This document shows, piece by piece, positions 10,108 through 18,898 of a DNA stretch of 64,000 nt. Origin of the DNA: Candidatus Acidiflorens stordalenmirensis (GTDB lineage: Bacteria > Acidobacteriota > Terriglobia > Terriglobales > Acidobacteriaceae). How positions within the stretch are numbered: position 1 is the stretch's first letter; the number at the start of each line of letters is the position of its first letter. The stretch covers positions 1 through 64,000 of the forward strand of contig PLIC01000233.1 of assembly GCA_003139995.1 (NCBI GenBank), written 5' to 3'. The notes below the pieces were generated by a model. The model was not told the origin of the DNA and did no database searches. It saw nothing but the letters and a program-made list of their open reading frames with translations. A program made the translations under genes and the position numbers.

Positions 10108-12419
10108 CCTGCGCCAACCCCACTGGCGGCAGCAGCGGCGGGTATAGCACCAACGGTTATGCTATCCCCAGCTACCAGCAGCTTCCGGGCGTGATCGATT
10201 CGTCGAACCAAGGCTCGACCACTTTGCGCAATGTCCCGGATCTTGCCGCGGAGGCAGATTGCGACAATTACTGGTGCGCCAGCGGGAGTTGCCAGGGAGG
10301 AATCGGAGGGACTAGTCTTTCCACGCCGCGCTGGGCCGGTTTCCTAGCGCTGATCAATGAACAGGCGGCCAACAACAACGCGCCCTCTGCCGGCTTCCTC
10401 AACCCCACCATCTACGGGATCGGCACTGGACCGAACTACGACAGCGACTTCCACGACATCACCAGCGGGAGTAACAATAACGGCGAACCGTCCCCAAACG
10501 ACGTATCCTACAACGCCGTGGTTGGCTATGACCTGGTGACCGGATGGGGAAGCCCGAATGGGCAGAACCTGATCAATGCTCTGACCCCGGCGTCAACCAG
10601 TCCTTACTTCTCTCTATTGGCATCGCCGGCCACGCTGACCATCCCAACAGGCTCCACTAGCGCGACCAGCACGATCCAACTCAAATCGGGGAATGGCTTC
10701 AGTGGGACCGTCAAGCTATCCGCGAACGTCCTCGGTTCGCCGACGGGAGTAACGGCCAGCCTTAGTCCGACTTCGATCACGGGCTCAGGCACTTCAGTCT
10801 TGACCGTTTCGCTAACGGGCTCCAGTTCAGGCGGGAATTTCGTGCTTGTTGTCACTGGCACCAGCGCGAGCGGAGTCTTGACTCAACCGGCTTATCTGAC
10901 GCTTGCGTTGCCGACTTTTTCCCTTTCGGTTGCGCCGAACAGCATCTACATCAATCAGGGCGGGACGGCAACCACCACGTTGACAGTGACGCCCCAGAAC
11001 GGCTTTGAGGGCAGCGTGACCTTGTCCCCCGTAAAGGGTCTGCCCAGCGGTGTGGCCGCGTCTTTCAAACCCACCAAAGCCACGACCACGAGCACCCTGA
11101 CGCTGACGGCTCGCAGCACAACGCCGACAGGACCGGGCGTGTCTTTAACTTTCACTGGAACATCGGGCAGTATCAAGCAAAGCGTATCCTCAGCCACTCT
11201 GGCGGTGAGCGCGGCCACCGGCACTGACGGCGCCGGAACGCCGGTGGATCTGTCCTCGGCATACAACCTGAGTGGCATCTACACCGACGGCAGACGCTTC
11301 ACGACCGGTCTGGACGGTGTCGGTTACGCGTACTCGTCGAACCTGTTGACCGCGAATCGAATCCTGAACGGCGTCCAGTTCAATTTTGGGCCTGCGAATC
11401 GACTCGATGCCGTCAATGGCACCGGCCAGACCATCGCGCTGCCGACGGACCGGTTCACCACGTTGCAACTGCTGGCCACCGGCGTTCTAAGCGCGCCGTC
11501 GGCGCGGACCATCACGGTGACCTATACGGATGGCACGAGTTCGCGGTTCAAACAGAGCTTCAGCAATTGGTTCAGTCCTTCCTACAACGATGGCGAATCT
11601 TTCGCGGTGGTGATGCCCTATGCCAATCATAAGGGTGCCCAGAGCCCCGGCCCTGTCAACCTGTACGGCTACATCTTTGTTCTGGACAGCGCCAAAACCG
11701 TAAAAAGCTTCACCTTGCCCAACAATCCCGACGTAGTGGTACTTGCGGCCACCTTGACGACGCAGAGCCTTGGAACGCAGACGCAGGTCAGCCTGTCGTC
11801 TGAATACAACCTGGCCGGCATCTACGATAACAAGGTAACCTTTCCAGCGACAGGCGGCATGGACGGTGGAGGAGACTACTGCACCCTCCCAAACGGGTGC
11901 GCAGACGGATATTCGGCGCAGCAGTTGGGCCTGCCCTCGACCACACACCCAAGGCTAACCAGCAACGGCGTCCGATTCACCCTCGGGCCAGTCAATACAG
12001 CCGACTGCACAACAGCGTGCGTCTCGGACGAAGTAAGCCTCGGTCGTAGTCCCGGTGTGACTATTACGCTGCCCCCAGGCCAGCAGAACGCTTACACCAC
12101 CATGACCATGCTGGGCACCGGCGTCCAAGGAAGCCATACTGGGGCGGTCACCGTCACCTACACGACTGGCTCACCCCAAAAAATCAGCCAGACCTTCAGC
12201 GACTGGTGTAATTTCGGGAGCAATGTGAACGAGAGCATCGCATGGGGGGGGATCCATCGCATCAACAGCGACGGTACGCTCAGCACCGGCGCGAGTTGCA
12301 ATCTCTACGCCTACACCTATGCTCTGGATCCCGCCAGGACGGTGCAAAGCATCACGTTGACGAATACCGACGGCACCCATGATGCGTTGGTTCTTGCGAT
12401 CACTCTGCTGCAAGAGTAA
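10065..12419 (+). CDS. S53 protease, C-terminal part (frameshifted)
   Basis: Continuation of the S53 protease in the -1 frame. After the shift it reads a glycine-rich SSGGYS segment, then GGTSLSTP with the catalytic serine (residue 84 here), completing the sedolisin active site. Beyond the catalytic domain come Ig-like or NEW3-like repeats (about 180-385) and then two copies of a module opening with LSSAYNLSGIY and LSSEYNLAGIY (about 395-560 and 570-784). The same module ends the GH38 mannosidase downstream. The annotated start at 10065 is only the first start codon of the open frame and is not a credible initiation site. With the shift corrected the whole enzyme would have about 1189 residues. 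It is probably extracellular. Confidence 0.8.
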   Translation: MEIGDCLGGTNPVLACANPTGGSSGGYSTNGYAIPSYQQLPGVIDSSNQGSTTLRNVPDLAAEADCDNYWCASGSCQGGIGGTSLSTPRWAGFLALINEQAANNNAPSAGFLNPTIYGIGTGPNYDSDFHDITSGSNNNGEPSPNDVSYNAVVGYDLVTGWGSPNGQNLINALTPASTSPYFSLLASPATLTIPTGSTSATSTIQLKSGNGFSGTVKLSANVLGSPTGVTASLSPTSITGSGTSVLTVSLTGSSSGGNFVLVVTGTSASGVLTQPAYLTLALPTFSLSVAPNSIYINQGGTATTTLTVTPQNGFEGSVTLSPVKGLPSGVAASFKPTKATTTSTLTLTARSTTPTGPGVSLTFTGTSGSIKQSVSSATLAVSAATGTDGAGTPVDLSSAYNLSGIYTDGRRFTTGLDGVGYAYSSNLLTANRILNGVQFNFGPANRLDAVNGTGQTIALPTDRFTTLQLLATGVLSAPSARTITVTYTDGTSSRFKQSFSNWFSPSYNDGESFAVVMPYANHKGAQSPGPVNLYGYIFVLDSAKTVKSFTLPNNPDVVVLAATLTTQSLGTQTQVSLSSEYNLAGIYDNKVTFPATGGMDGGGDYCTLPNGCADGYSAQQLGLPSTTHPRLTSNGVRFTLGPVNTADCTTACVSDEVSLGRSPGVTITLPPGQQNAYTTMTMLGTGVQGSHTGAVTVTYTTGSPQKISQTFSDWCNFGSNVNESIAWGGIHRINSDGTLSTGASCNLYAYTYALDPARTVQSITLTNTDGTHDALVLAITLLQE
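10085..10091 (+). other. Seven-G frameshift site in S53 protease
   Basis: Codons run TGG GGG GGA here. A -1 shift (equivalent to one missing G) joins the two halves of the S53 protease without losing conserved sequence. It may be a sequencing or assembly error in a homopolymer, a phase-variable tract, or a slippery site for programmed frameshifting; the sequence alone does not decide. Confidence 0.7.
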
Positions 12420-12431
12420 GCAGCAAAACTG

Positions 12432-12474
12432 CTCGTGTCGCGATAGCCGTGACCCTGGCCTATCGCGGCACGAG
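12432..12474 (+). terminator. Strong hairpin after S53 protease
   Basis: The 15-base arm 12432-12446 pairs fully with 12460-12474 if one G-U wobble is allowed, with a 13-base loop. It begins 13 bases after the protease stop codon. No T-run follows, so it is a likely but atypical terminator. Confidence 0.6.
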
Positions 12475-12477
12475 TAC

Positions 12478-12681
12478 AGCACCGATGGGAATGACCTGAC
12501 CGATCTTTTGTACCAAGCAACAGCCCGCAAGGGCAACGTGTTGCCGTCAACGAGCTCGGTTCCAGCCGAGGGGACGCACACATTCAAGTTGCGAGTCACT
12601 GGGACGGCGAATTCCGCCAGTGGTTCTTCGCCGAATTGCCCGGCGTGCGTGGTAGTAGATCGCGCCACCATTGTTCAGTAA
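12478..12681 (+). pseudogene. Possible remnant of a carbohydrate-binding-type domain
   Basis: An open frame through this region reads DGNDLTDLLYQATA, then GTHTFKLRVTGTAN and ends CVVVDRATIVQ. This resembles the last strands of beta-sandwich modules attached to glycosidases, where an Ala-Gly-THTL segment precedes a VDAF-like ending. There is no start codon with a ribosome-binding site after the upstream hairpin, so it is probably the tail of a decayed gene. The family assignment rests on resemblance only. Confidence 0.3.
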
Positions 12682-12821
12682 ACCTCATGCGCGAGCAGCG
12701 ACTCGGTGACGCGACAACAGCAACGAAGGAGTAGGGCCAAAACTGCCCCCGAACTAGTCACGACTCGCAGTATTTTTCGGTATAAAGACCTGGACGAGTT
12801 TCCAAACACGTTGGGAGAGTT

Positions 12822-15800
12822 ATGATGCGACGATTCTGCACGACCTTGATAGCGCCCCTACTGAGCTGTCTGATCCTGCTGTACGCGGCCAGCGCACAAA
12901 CCACCGAAAAGCCCGACTTGAGCAAGCAGCCAACTCTTTACGTTGTCGGCTACGCCCACCTCGATACGGAATGGCGATGGGAGTACCCGCAGGTCATCAG
13001 CGAATACATTCGTAAGACCATGGAGGACAACTTCACCCTCTTCGACAAATATCCCCACTATGTTTTTAATTTCAGTGGCGCGAACCGCTACCGTTTCATG
13101 AAGGAATATTATCCCGCGGATTACGCAAAGTTGAAGAAGTACGTGGAGTCAGGGAGATGGTTCCCGGCGGGCTCTTCCGCGGAAGAGGGCGACGTGAACG
13201 CCCCCAGTGCCGAGACCATCATCCGTCAAATTCTTTATGGGAATAACTGGTTTCGCAATGAATTCGGTAAGGCAAGTGCGGAGTATATGCTGCCCGACTG
13301 CTTCGGTTTTCCATCCTCGCTGCCGACAATTCTCGCGCACTCCGGCGTCAAAGGCTTTTCCACACAGAAGCTGGTGTGGGGATCTTCGGCGGACGGCGGC
13401 GGTCCGGAATCGCGCGAGAAGACGCCGGAAGGCACGCCGTTCAACGTGGGCGTCTGGGTGGGACCGGATGGAGAGAGTGTGCTGGCAGGTCTGAACCCGG
13501 GTAGCTATAGCGGCGGGATTGACACCGATCTCAGCAAGCCTTTGCCTGCGGCTCCTCCGAACGCCGCGCTCGAAGAGATTCGGCAAAAACTCAACCCGCT
13601 ACGACAGAAACTACGCCAGATCGAGAACGCCAATCAACCGCTCGATCCGAAGGACGTCCATGAATATTATGCGCTGCGCGCACAAGAGAGAGGTCTCGCC
13701 AAGGTCCAATCGGATCGGGACCAGAGCCGCTACCAGGACGATTGGGCTGCTCGCGTAGAGCAGAACGGAAAAGTCAGTGGTGTGTACACGGACTATCATT
13801 ACTACGGCACCGGCGACATCGGCGGGGCTCCAGATGAGGACTCCGTAAAGCGGCTCGAAGCGATCATCACCAAAGGGTTAGCAAGCTTGCCGCCGCAGGA
13901 TGGATCTTACAGAGAGGGGCACGCGCATCCGGAGTGGCCTGCGGTCAAAGTGGGCGATGGCCCTGTCGACGTAGTCTCAGCGAACGCGGAACAAATGTTT
14001 CTCGACATCACGCCGTCTGAGGCCGCCGGCCTTCCACGCTATACCGGCGAAATGGAGCTGACCAATCATTCCGCGGGCTCGCTGACTTCGCAGGCCTACC
14101 AAAAACGCTGGATTCGGAGAGAAGAGTTGCTGGCGGACGCTGCGGAGAAAGCTTCGGTGGCCTCCGAATGGCTAGGGGCACGAACGTATCCGCGGCAGCG
14201 GCTGAACGATGCCTGGACACTCGTCATGGGTGGCCACTTCCACGATATCGCTGCCGGCACTGCCACTCCTAGAGCCTACGAATTTGCCTGGAATGACGAC
14301 ACCATTGCGATGAACCAATTCGCGGGCGTGTTGAACAACGCATCCGAAGCGGTCGCAGCGGCGCTAGATACTCAGGCCAAAGGTGTTCCGATCGTCATCT
14401 TCAACCCCTTGAACGTCGCCCGGGAAGAAGTGGTCGAAGCCAGCATCGAATTCCCGGGCAGCATGCCTAACACGGTTCACGTGATTGGACCGAACGGCAG
14501 AGAAACTCCGGCGCAGATATCGAACGGTAAGGTGCTGTTTGTAGCGAGAGTGCCGTCCGTGGGCTATGCCGTCTATGACGTGCAGCCCGGGGCCGCGGCG
14601 GGACTTGCATCCGCTCTGCAGGCGTCCGAGAACTCGCTGGAGAATCGGTACTACCGTGTGAAGCTGAATCAAGACGGAGACGTTTTCAGTATTTTCGATA
14701 AATCGATCGGCCGGGAATTGCTCGCCGGCCCGGCGCGCCTTGCTATCTCCTACGATAATCCCGAGCAGTGGCCGGCCTGGAACATGGACTGGGACCAGGA
14801 GCAGGCAGCGCCGAAGGCATACGTCAGCGGGCCGGCCAGGATTCGTGTAGTGGAAAACGGCCCGGTGCGTGTGGCCGTGGAAGTTTCACGCGAAACGGCG
14901 GGCTCGCGATTTTTGCAGACCATCCAGCTTTCGGCGGGAGACGCAGGCAAACGAGTAGAATTCGGAAACGTAATCGACTGGAATACCCGGGAGTCGAACC
15001 TGAAGGCGACGTTTCCCTTGGCAGCTTCGAATCGCATGGCTACTTACAACTGGGACATTGGGACGATCGATCGTCCTACAGCAGAGCCGAAAAAATTCGA
15101 GGTTCCGTCGCACCAGTGGATCGACTTAACCGACATGAGCGGTGTTTTCGGCGTGACCATCCTGACCGACTGCAAGAACGGATCGGATAAGCCGAGTGAC
15201 AACACGATTCGGCTAACTTTGATCCGGACGCCGGGTACTCGCGGCGGCTATGCCGATCAAGGTACGCAGGATATTGGACATCACGAGTTCATCTACGGCG
15301 TCGCAGGGCACGGCGGCGACTGGCGCCAGGCCGGGAGCGACTGGCAGGGGCAGCGCTTGAACGATCCACTCATCGCCTTCCAAACATCACGGCATGCGGG
15401 TGCGCTTGGCCGGGAGTTTTCTTTACTGAAACTCAGCAGCCCCAGGATTCGGCTTCTGGCGCTGAAGAAGGCTGAGCAGGGCGATGAAATCATCGTGCGC
15501 CTGGTGGAACTCGATGGCAAGCCGCAGCCGAATATCAAAGTTTCATTTGCGGTGCCGATCGCTTCCGCGCGGGAGATAAACGGACAGGAGCAGGCGGTCG
15601 GGCCCGCCACAGTTTCTGGTGGAGTGCTGGTGACCTCGTTCACCGCGTACCAACCACGAACCTTTGCGGTAAAGCTGGCCGCGCCGACGGCCAAAGTTGC
15701 GGGCGTGCGTTCCGTACCAGTGTCGCTGAAATACGACCTTGCGGTCGCCAGCGACGATGGCACTCACTCGGCCGATGGGTTTGATGGCAAAGGCAACACG

Positions 15801-16436
15801 CTCCCGGCGGAGATGCTGCCCGCGCAAATTACCTTTAACGATGTGCAGTTTCGCCTCGCGCCCGCGACACTCGCATCGACGACAACCGGAGCGCCGAACG
15901 CGGTCGTGGCCAAGGGCCAGACGCTCGATCTGCCAACTGGCCGCTACAACCGCGTCTATGTGCTGGCGGCATCCGCCGAAGGCGACCAGAAAGCAAGCTT
16001 CAAAACTGGAAGCGAGAACGTCGACCTGACTGTCCATGACTTGACTATCCAGGACTGGGGCGGATTCATCGGCCAATGGGACGACCGGCAGTGGGTCGCC
16101 AAGGGCACCCCGATCCCAGGGCAGCCTGGTCGAACCGAGCACGATGATTATGCCAAAATGACTGGAATCAAGTCCGGCTATATCAAACGGGCAGACCTGG
16201 CATGGTACTGCACGCATCACCACAACGCTGCCGGGGAAAACGTGCCGTACGGGTATTCGTATCTCTTCGCCTATCCGATCGACCTGCAACCGGGCGCGAA
16301 AACCATTCAATTGCCGGACAACGACAAGATTCGCATTCTGGCAATATCGGTAGCCGAGGAGAACCCCGAGGTGAAAGCTGTGCAGCCACTGTACGATGTG
16401 CTTCCTTCGCCTCTTTCCAGCAGTGCCGCACAGTAG
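12822..16436 (+). CDS. Secreted GH38 alpha-mannosidase
   Basis: A 1204-residue glycoside hydrolase of family 38, which removes alpha-linked mannose with retention. A signal peptide (ending near residue 26, ASAQ) indicates export. The N-terminal catalytic domain shows the zinc-site motif AHLDTEW (H46, D48) and LPDCFGFP with the probable nucleophile D159. Middle and C-terminal beta domains follow. A terminal module (about 964-1190, opening VSLKYDLAV and containing GQTLDLPTGRYNRVYVLA) is related to the doubled module of the S53 protease. Start is at ATG 12822 or ATG 12825 behind GGGAG at 12813-12817. The enzyme probably trims mannose-containing glycans outside the cytoplasm. Confidence 0.9.
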   Translation: MMRRFCTTLIAPLLSCLILLYAASAQTTEKPDLSKQPTLYVVGYAHLDTEWRWEYPQVISEYIRKTMEDNFTLFDKYPHYVFNFSGANRYRFMKEYYPADYAKLKKYVESGRWFPAGSSAEEGDVNAPSAETIIRQILYGNNWFRNEFGKASAEYMLPDCFGFPSSLPTILAHSGVKGFSTQKLVWGSSADGGGPESREKTPEGTPFNVGVWVGPDGESVLAGLNPGSYSGGIDTDLSKPLPAAPPNAALEEIRQKLNPLRQKLRQIENANQPLDPKDVHEYYALRAQERGLAKVQSDRDQSRYQDDWAARVEQNGKVSGVYTDYHYYGTGDIGGAPDEDSVKRLEAIITKGLASLPPQDGSYREGHAHPEWPAVKVGDGPVDVVSANAEQMFLDITPSEAAGLPRYTGEMELTNHSAGSLTSQAYQKRWIRREELLADAAEKASVASEWLGARTYPRQRLNDAWTLVMGGHFHDIAAGTATPRAYEFAWNDDTIAMNQFAGVLNNASEAVAAALDTQAKGVPIVIFNPLNVAREEVVEASIEFPGSMPNTVHVIGPNGRETPAQISNGKVLFVARVPSVGYAVYDVQPGAAAGLASALQASENSLENRYYRVKLNQDGDVFSIFDKSIGRELLAGPARLAISYDNPEQWPAWNMDWDQEQAAPKAYVSGPARIRVVENGPVRVAVEVSRETAGSRFLQTIQLSAGDAGKRVEFGNVIDWNTRESNLKATFPLAASNRMATYNWDIGTIDRPTAEPKKFEVPSHQWIDLTDMSGVFGVTILTDCKNGSDKPSDNTIRLTLIRTPGTRGGYADQGTQDIGHHEFIYGVAGHGGDWRQAGSDWQGQRLNDPLIAFQTSRHAGALGREFSLLKLSSPRIRLLALKKAEQGDEIIVRLVELDGKPQPNIKVSFAVPIASAREINGQEQAVGPATVSGGVLVTSFTAYQPRTFAVKLAAPTAKVAGVRSVPVSLKYDLAVASDDGTHSADGFDGKGNTLPAEMLPAQITFNDVQFRLAPATLASTTTGAPNAVVAKGQTLDLPTGRYNRVYVLAASAEGDQKASFKTGSENVDLTVHDLTIQDWGGFIGQWDDRQWVAKGTPIPGQPGRTEHDDYAKMTGIKSGYIKRADLAWYCTHHHNAAGENVPYGYSYLFAYPIDLQPGAKTIQLPDNDKIRILAISVAEENPEVKAVQPLYDVLPSPLSSSAAQ

Positions 16437-16706
16437 AGCGTGACGCGTTTCGAGATGGCGCGGTGCGTCCGTATGCGACGGCGGCAAGGGTCCTTTCCTT
16501 TGCCTAGAGCTGATCCAGCGTTGCTGTATCCCGCTCGCGTAGGGACGGTCGCCCTCGGCCGTCCAGGCCGAGCGAAGCTCGGCAGATGCCTGCGGCCACA
16601 GCAACTCTGGATTCGCTATAAACGCGCAAAAAGGCTTCCACATCGCTGGCCGGTCTTGCGGCCCGGACCTGAGTTGAATTCTCGCCCAGATGTTTGAAAT
16701 TTATTT
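16437..16706. other. Intergenic region between convergent genes
   Basis: No gene is supported. The region lies between the 3' ends of the mannosidase and the VWFA-related gene and holds a pair of GC-rich hairpins at 16543-16583 that may stop transcription from both sides. Confidence 0.5.
16543..16583. terminator. Tandem hairpins between convergent genes
   Basis: GGACGG at 16543-16548 pairs with CCGTCC at 16559-16564. Immediately after, GCCGAGC at 16567-16573 pairs with GCTCGGC at 16577-16583 across a three-base GAA loop. Position between two converging genes suggests a bidirectional terminator; there is no T-run. Confidence 0.4.
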
Positions 16707-18842
16707 TCAGCGCGCAGCACTCGGACTCTCTTGCCGGATCAACAAGGCGAGCCGCGGAAACAGGAAGTGACCGCCGGCGTCATCGATCACATTTACCTGG
16801 CAGGTATAGAAGCCTGGTTTGAGCGATGTCAGCGGCACGTCTAACTGGAAGACGGCAGCCTTCCGCTCGCGCGCATTCAGTTCCGTCAACTCCAGCAACG
16901 AGCTTTCGTAGGCTTTGGCTTTACCCTGGAAGAAGGCAACGTTGGACAAAAGCCGGATGCCGGGCTTGTTTTCGCTGTCTCTTCTTGAATCCGCGCCCCT
17001 TGCCGAATCCGCGACAGGCGGCCGCGCCGGATCGTATACCTCATAATAAAGAAGCAGGTGCTGCGTGGCCGAGAAAACATGCGTGACGTTCGGGATGATC
17101 TCGGAACCGTCGCGCACCAGCGGGTTCAGGTTCGCACTCGTCTTTACTTTTACCGGTTGAATCTGGCTCGCGAGCACCACGGAACTCATGTTCAACGGCT
17201 GCGCCTTCAACTCCGGCACCTCGATATCGGTTTCGAACGATCCCATGCGTCCGGTCTGGTTTTCGCGCACGACAAATTTCAGGTGGTACTTGCCGCTCAG
17301 CAGGCTCATTCCGGCGTCATACTGCACATTCTTTTTTTGCACCTCGGTCGACGTGCTCACCGCGAGTTTCACGGTATCGCGAATTCTGTTCAGGGGGTGG
17401 TGTTCGCTATCGAGCACCATCCCAATCACATCGAGCGTTGCCTTGTCGCGGTCGCTGCTGCGGACGAATGGAATCTGCGATCCCGGAACCACCAGCGAGA
17501 TGGGGACGAAGAACTTATTGCCCTCCAGCCGGAAGTAGGCGACACCGAGATACAAGGGCAAATCCGTGGCCGGCAACTCAGATGCAAGTTCCTCCTCTAA
17601 CTGCCGCTCCTTATCGTCGTTAGTGGAATGCCGGAAGTCCGCGGGGGCGTAGTAACCGCGGCGGTAGTCCATCTTCGCTCCAGGAAGATTGCTCTTCACG
17701 ACGATCCTCCGGTAACGCCCGTCCCGCGCGGTGTTCGTGCTGTGATAGCCGAGCAGATAGTAAGTCGAAGTATCCTGCTGCACTCCTTTGAAAATCTTGC
17801 TGAAGTCGTTGGAATCGAGAAACGCGCGCCCGCCGGTATCGCTGGCCAGCGTTACCAGCGTTTCCTGCGTGGTGAAATTGGAATTCAACGCATTGAGAGT
17901 CGCCTGTCCCGAGTACGCCGAAACGCCGCGCAGGCTGGCGCTCTGCGCTTCCCCGCCCACTACCAGCGCCTGTAGGCCTCGCATGTCCATGGTGTAAATT
18001 GCCAGGTTGGAACGCACCGCCGCGTTCACCGCCGCACGCAGTTCCGATTGATTCTCGATGCCGGTACGGTCCATGCCGCTGGAAAAATAAATCAGCGATT
18101 TCTTCTGCTGAACGTGTGCAAGCTTTTCCGCCACCGAGCGCAACGCCTCCAACCGCCGGTCGGTATTGAAAATGTTGTATTCCATATCGTCGGCGGTAAA
18201 TGGTTGACCGGTGTCGGGCGTCCCCTCGGTCGTGCCGGTGGTGCCTTCTTCAAAACCTTGACCGCTGCCTGAACTGAATGTGTCCAACTGTTTTTTCAGC
18301 AGCGCGTGATCCGTGGTGAAATCCTGATTCACCAGCAGCGAACTCCCCAGCGAAACAATCGACACCAAGTCGGCGGGAGCCATTTGTGTATCGACATAGT
18401 GTTCGGCTGAAGTAACTGCGCGGGCGATCTCATCCGGTTCCATGGCGGAAAGATCAAAGAACAAAACAATCAGACGCCGGTCTTTGAATTCGGCCGCCAC
18501 ATCTGCCGTGGAAGCCGCCCCGCTCGCCTGTCCGGACGCCGCTTCTGGCAGCGGCTTCGCCTGCGCCACATCCAATGCCGGCACGGCATCGACGTTCTCC
18601 ACATCAAAGGAAACAATCTTCTGCGGTTTGTTGTCCTCGAGGATCGTGAAATCTTCCGGTTTCAACCCCGGTACAAACTTTCCGCTCTTGTCCCTCACCG
18701 TCACATTCACCAGTACGAGATCCGATTCCGCGTGAAACACATAGTCCGATTGCTGCTGCGAAGGCGAAGCGGCACATAAGAGCACAAGCGCCAGCAGCAC
18801 CGCTATAGCTCTATCCGCGAATCGGTTTGGAGTGAAAGTCAT
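16707..18842 (-). CDS. VWFA-related acidobacterial protein
   Basis: A 711-residue exported protein of the VWFA-related family named for Acidobacteria. After a signal segment (about residues 8-32) it opens with an N-terminal beta domain (VNVTVRDKSGKFVPGLKPED) and then a von Willebrand A-like fold containing VLFFDLSAM, where the metal-site DxSxS motif is degenerate. The C-terminal part is beta-rich. The start at 18842 was preferred to the in-frame ATG at 18878 because GAGGAT lies just upstream at normal spacing. It follows a TonB receptor gene by 56 bases and is probably co-transcribed with it. Its molecular role is unknown; adhesion or protein-complex assembly in the envelope is the family-level guess. 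Confidence 0.85.
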   Translation of the reverse strand: MTFTPNRFADRAIAVLLALVLLCAASPSQQQSDYVFHAESDLVLVNVTVRDKSGKFVPGLKPEDFTILEDNKPQKIVSFDVENVDAVPALDVAQAKPLPEAASGQASGAASTADVAAEFKDRRLIVLFFDLSAMEPDEIARAVTSAEHYVDTQMAPADLVSIVSLGSSLLVNQDFTTDHALLKKQLDTFSSGSGQGFEEGTTGTTEGTPDTGQPFTADDMEYNIFNTDRRLEALRSVAEKLAHVQQKKSLIYFSSGMDRTGIENQSELRAAVNAAVRSNLAIYTMDMRGLQALVVGGEAQSASLRGVSAYSGQATLNALNSNFTTQETLVTLASDTGGRAFLDSNDFSKIFKGVQQDTSTYYLLGYHSTNTARDGRYRRIVVKSNLPGAKMDYRRGYYAPADFRHSTNDDKERQLEEELASELPATDLPLYLGVAYFRLEGNKFFVPISLVVPGSQIPFVRSSDRDKATLDVIGMVLDSEHHPLNRIRDTVKLAVSTSTEVQKKNVQYDAGMSLLSGKYHLKFVVRENQTGRMGSFETDIEVPELKAQPLNMSSVVLASQIQPVKVKTSANLNPLVRDGSEIIPNVTHVFSATQHLLLYYEVYDPARPPVADSARGADSRRDSENKPGIRLLSNVAFFQGKAKAYESSLLELTELNARERKAAVFQLDVPLTSLKPGFYTCQVNVIDDAGGHFLFPRLALLIRQESPSAAR

Positions 18843-18898
18843 AACGATCCTCTTCGAAAGCGTCTTGTTCCGTAGCATCCCTCGCGGCAGCGTCCTCC

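Noticed and set aside
15543-16643. 366-codon minus-strand open frame opposite the mannosidase
   Set aside because: It overlaps the coding end of the GH38 gene and shows no recognisable motif.
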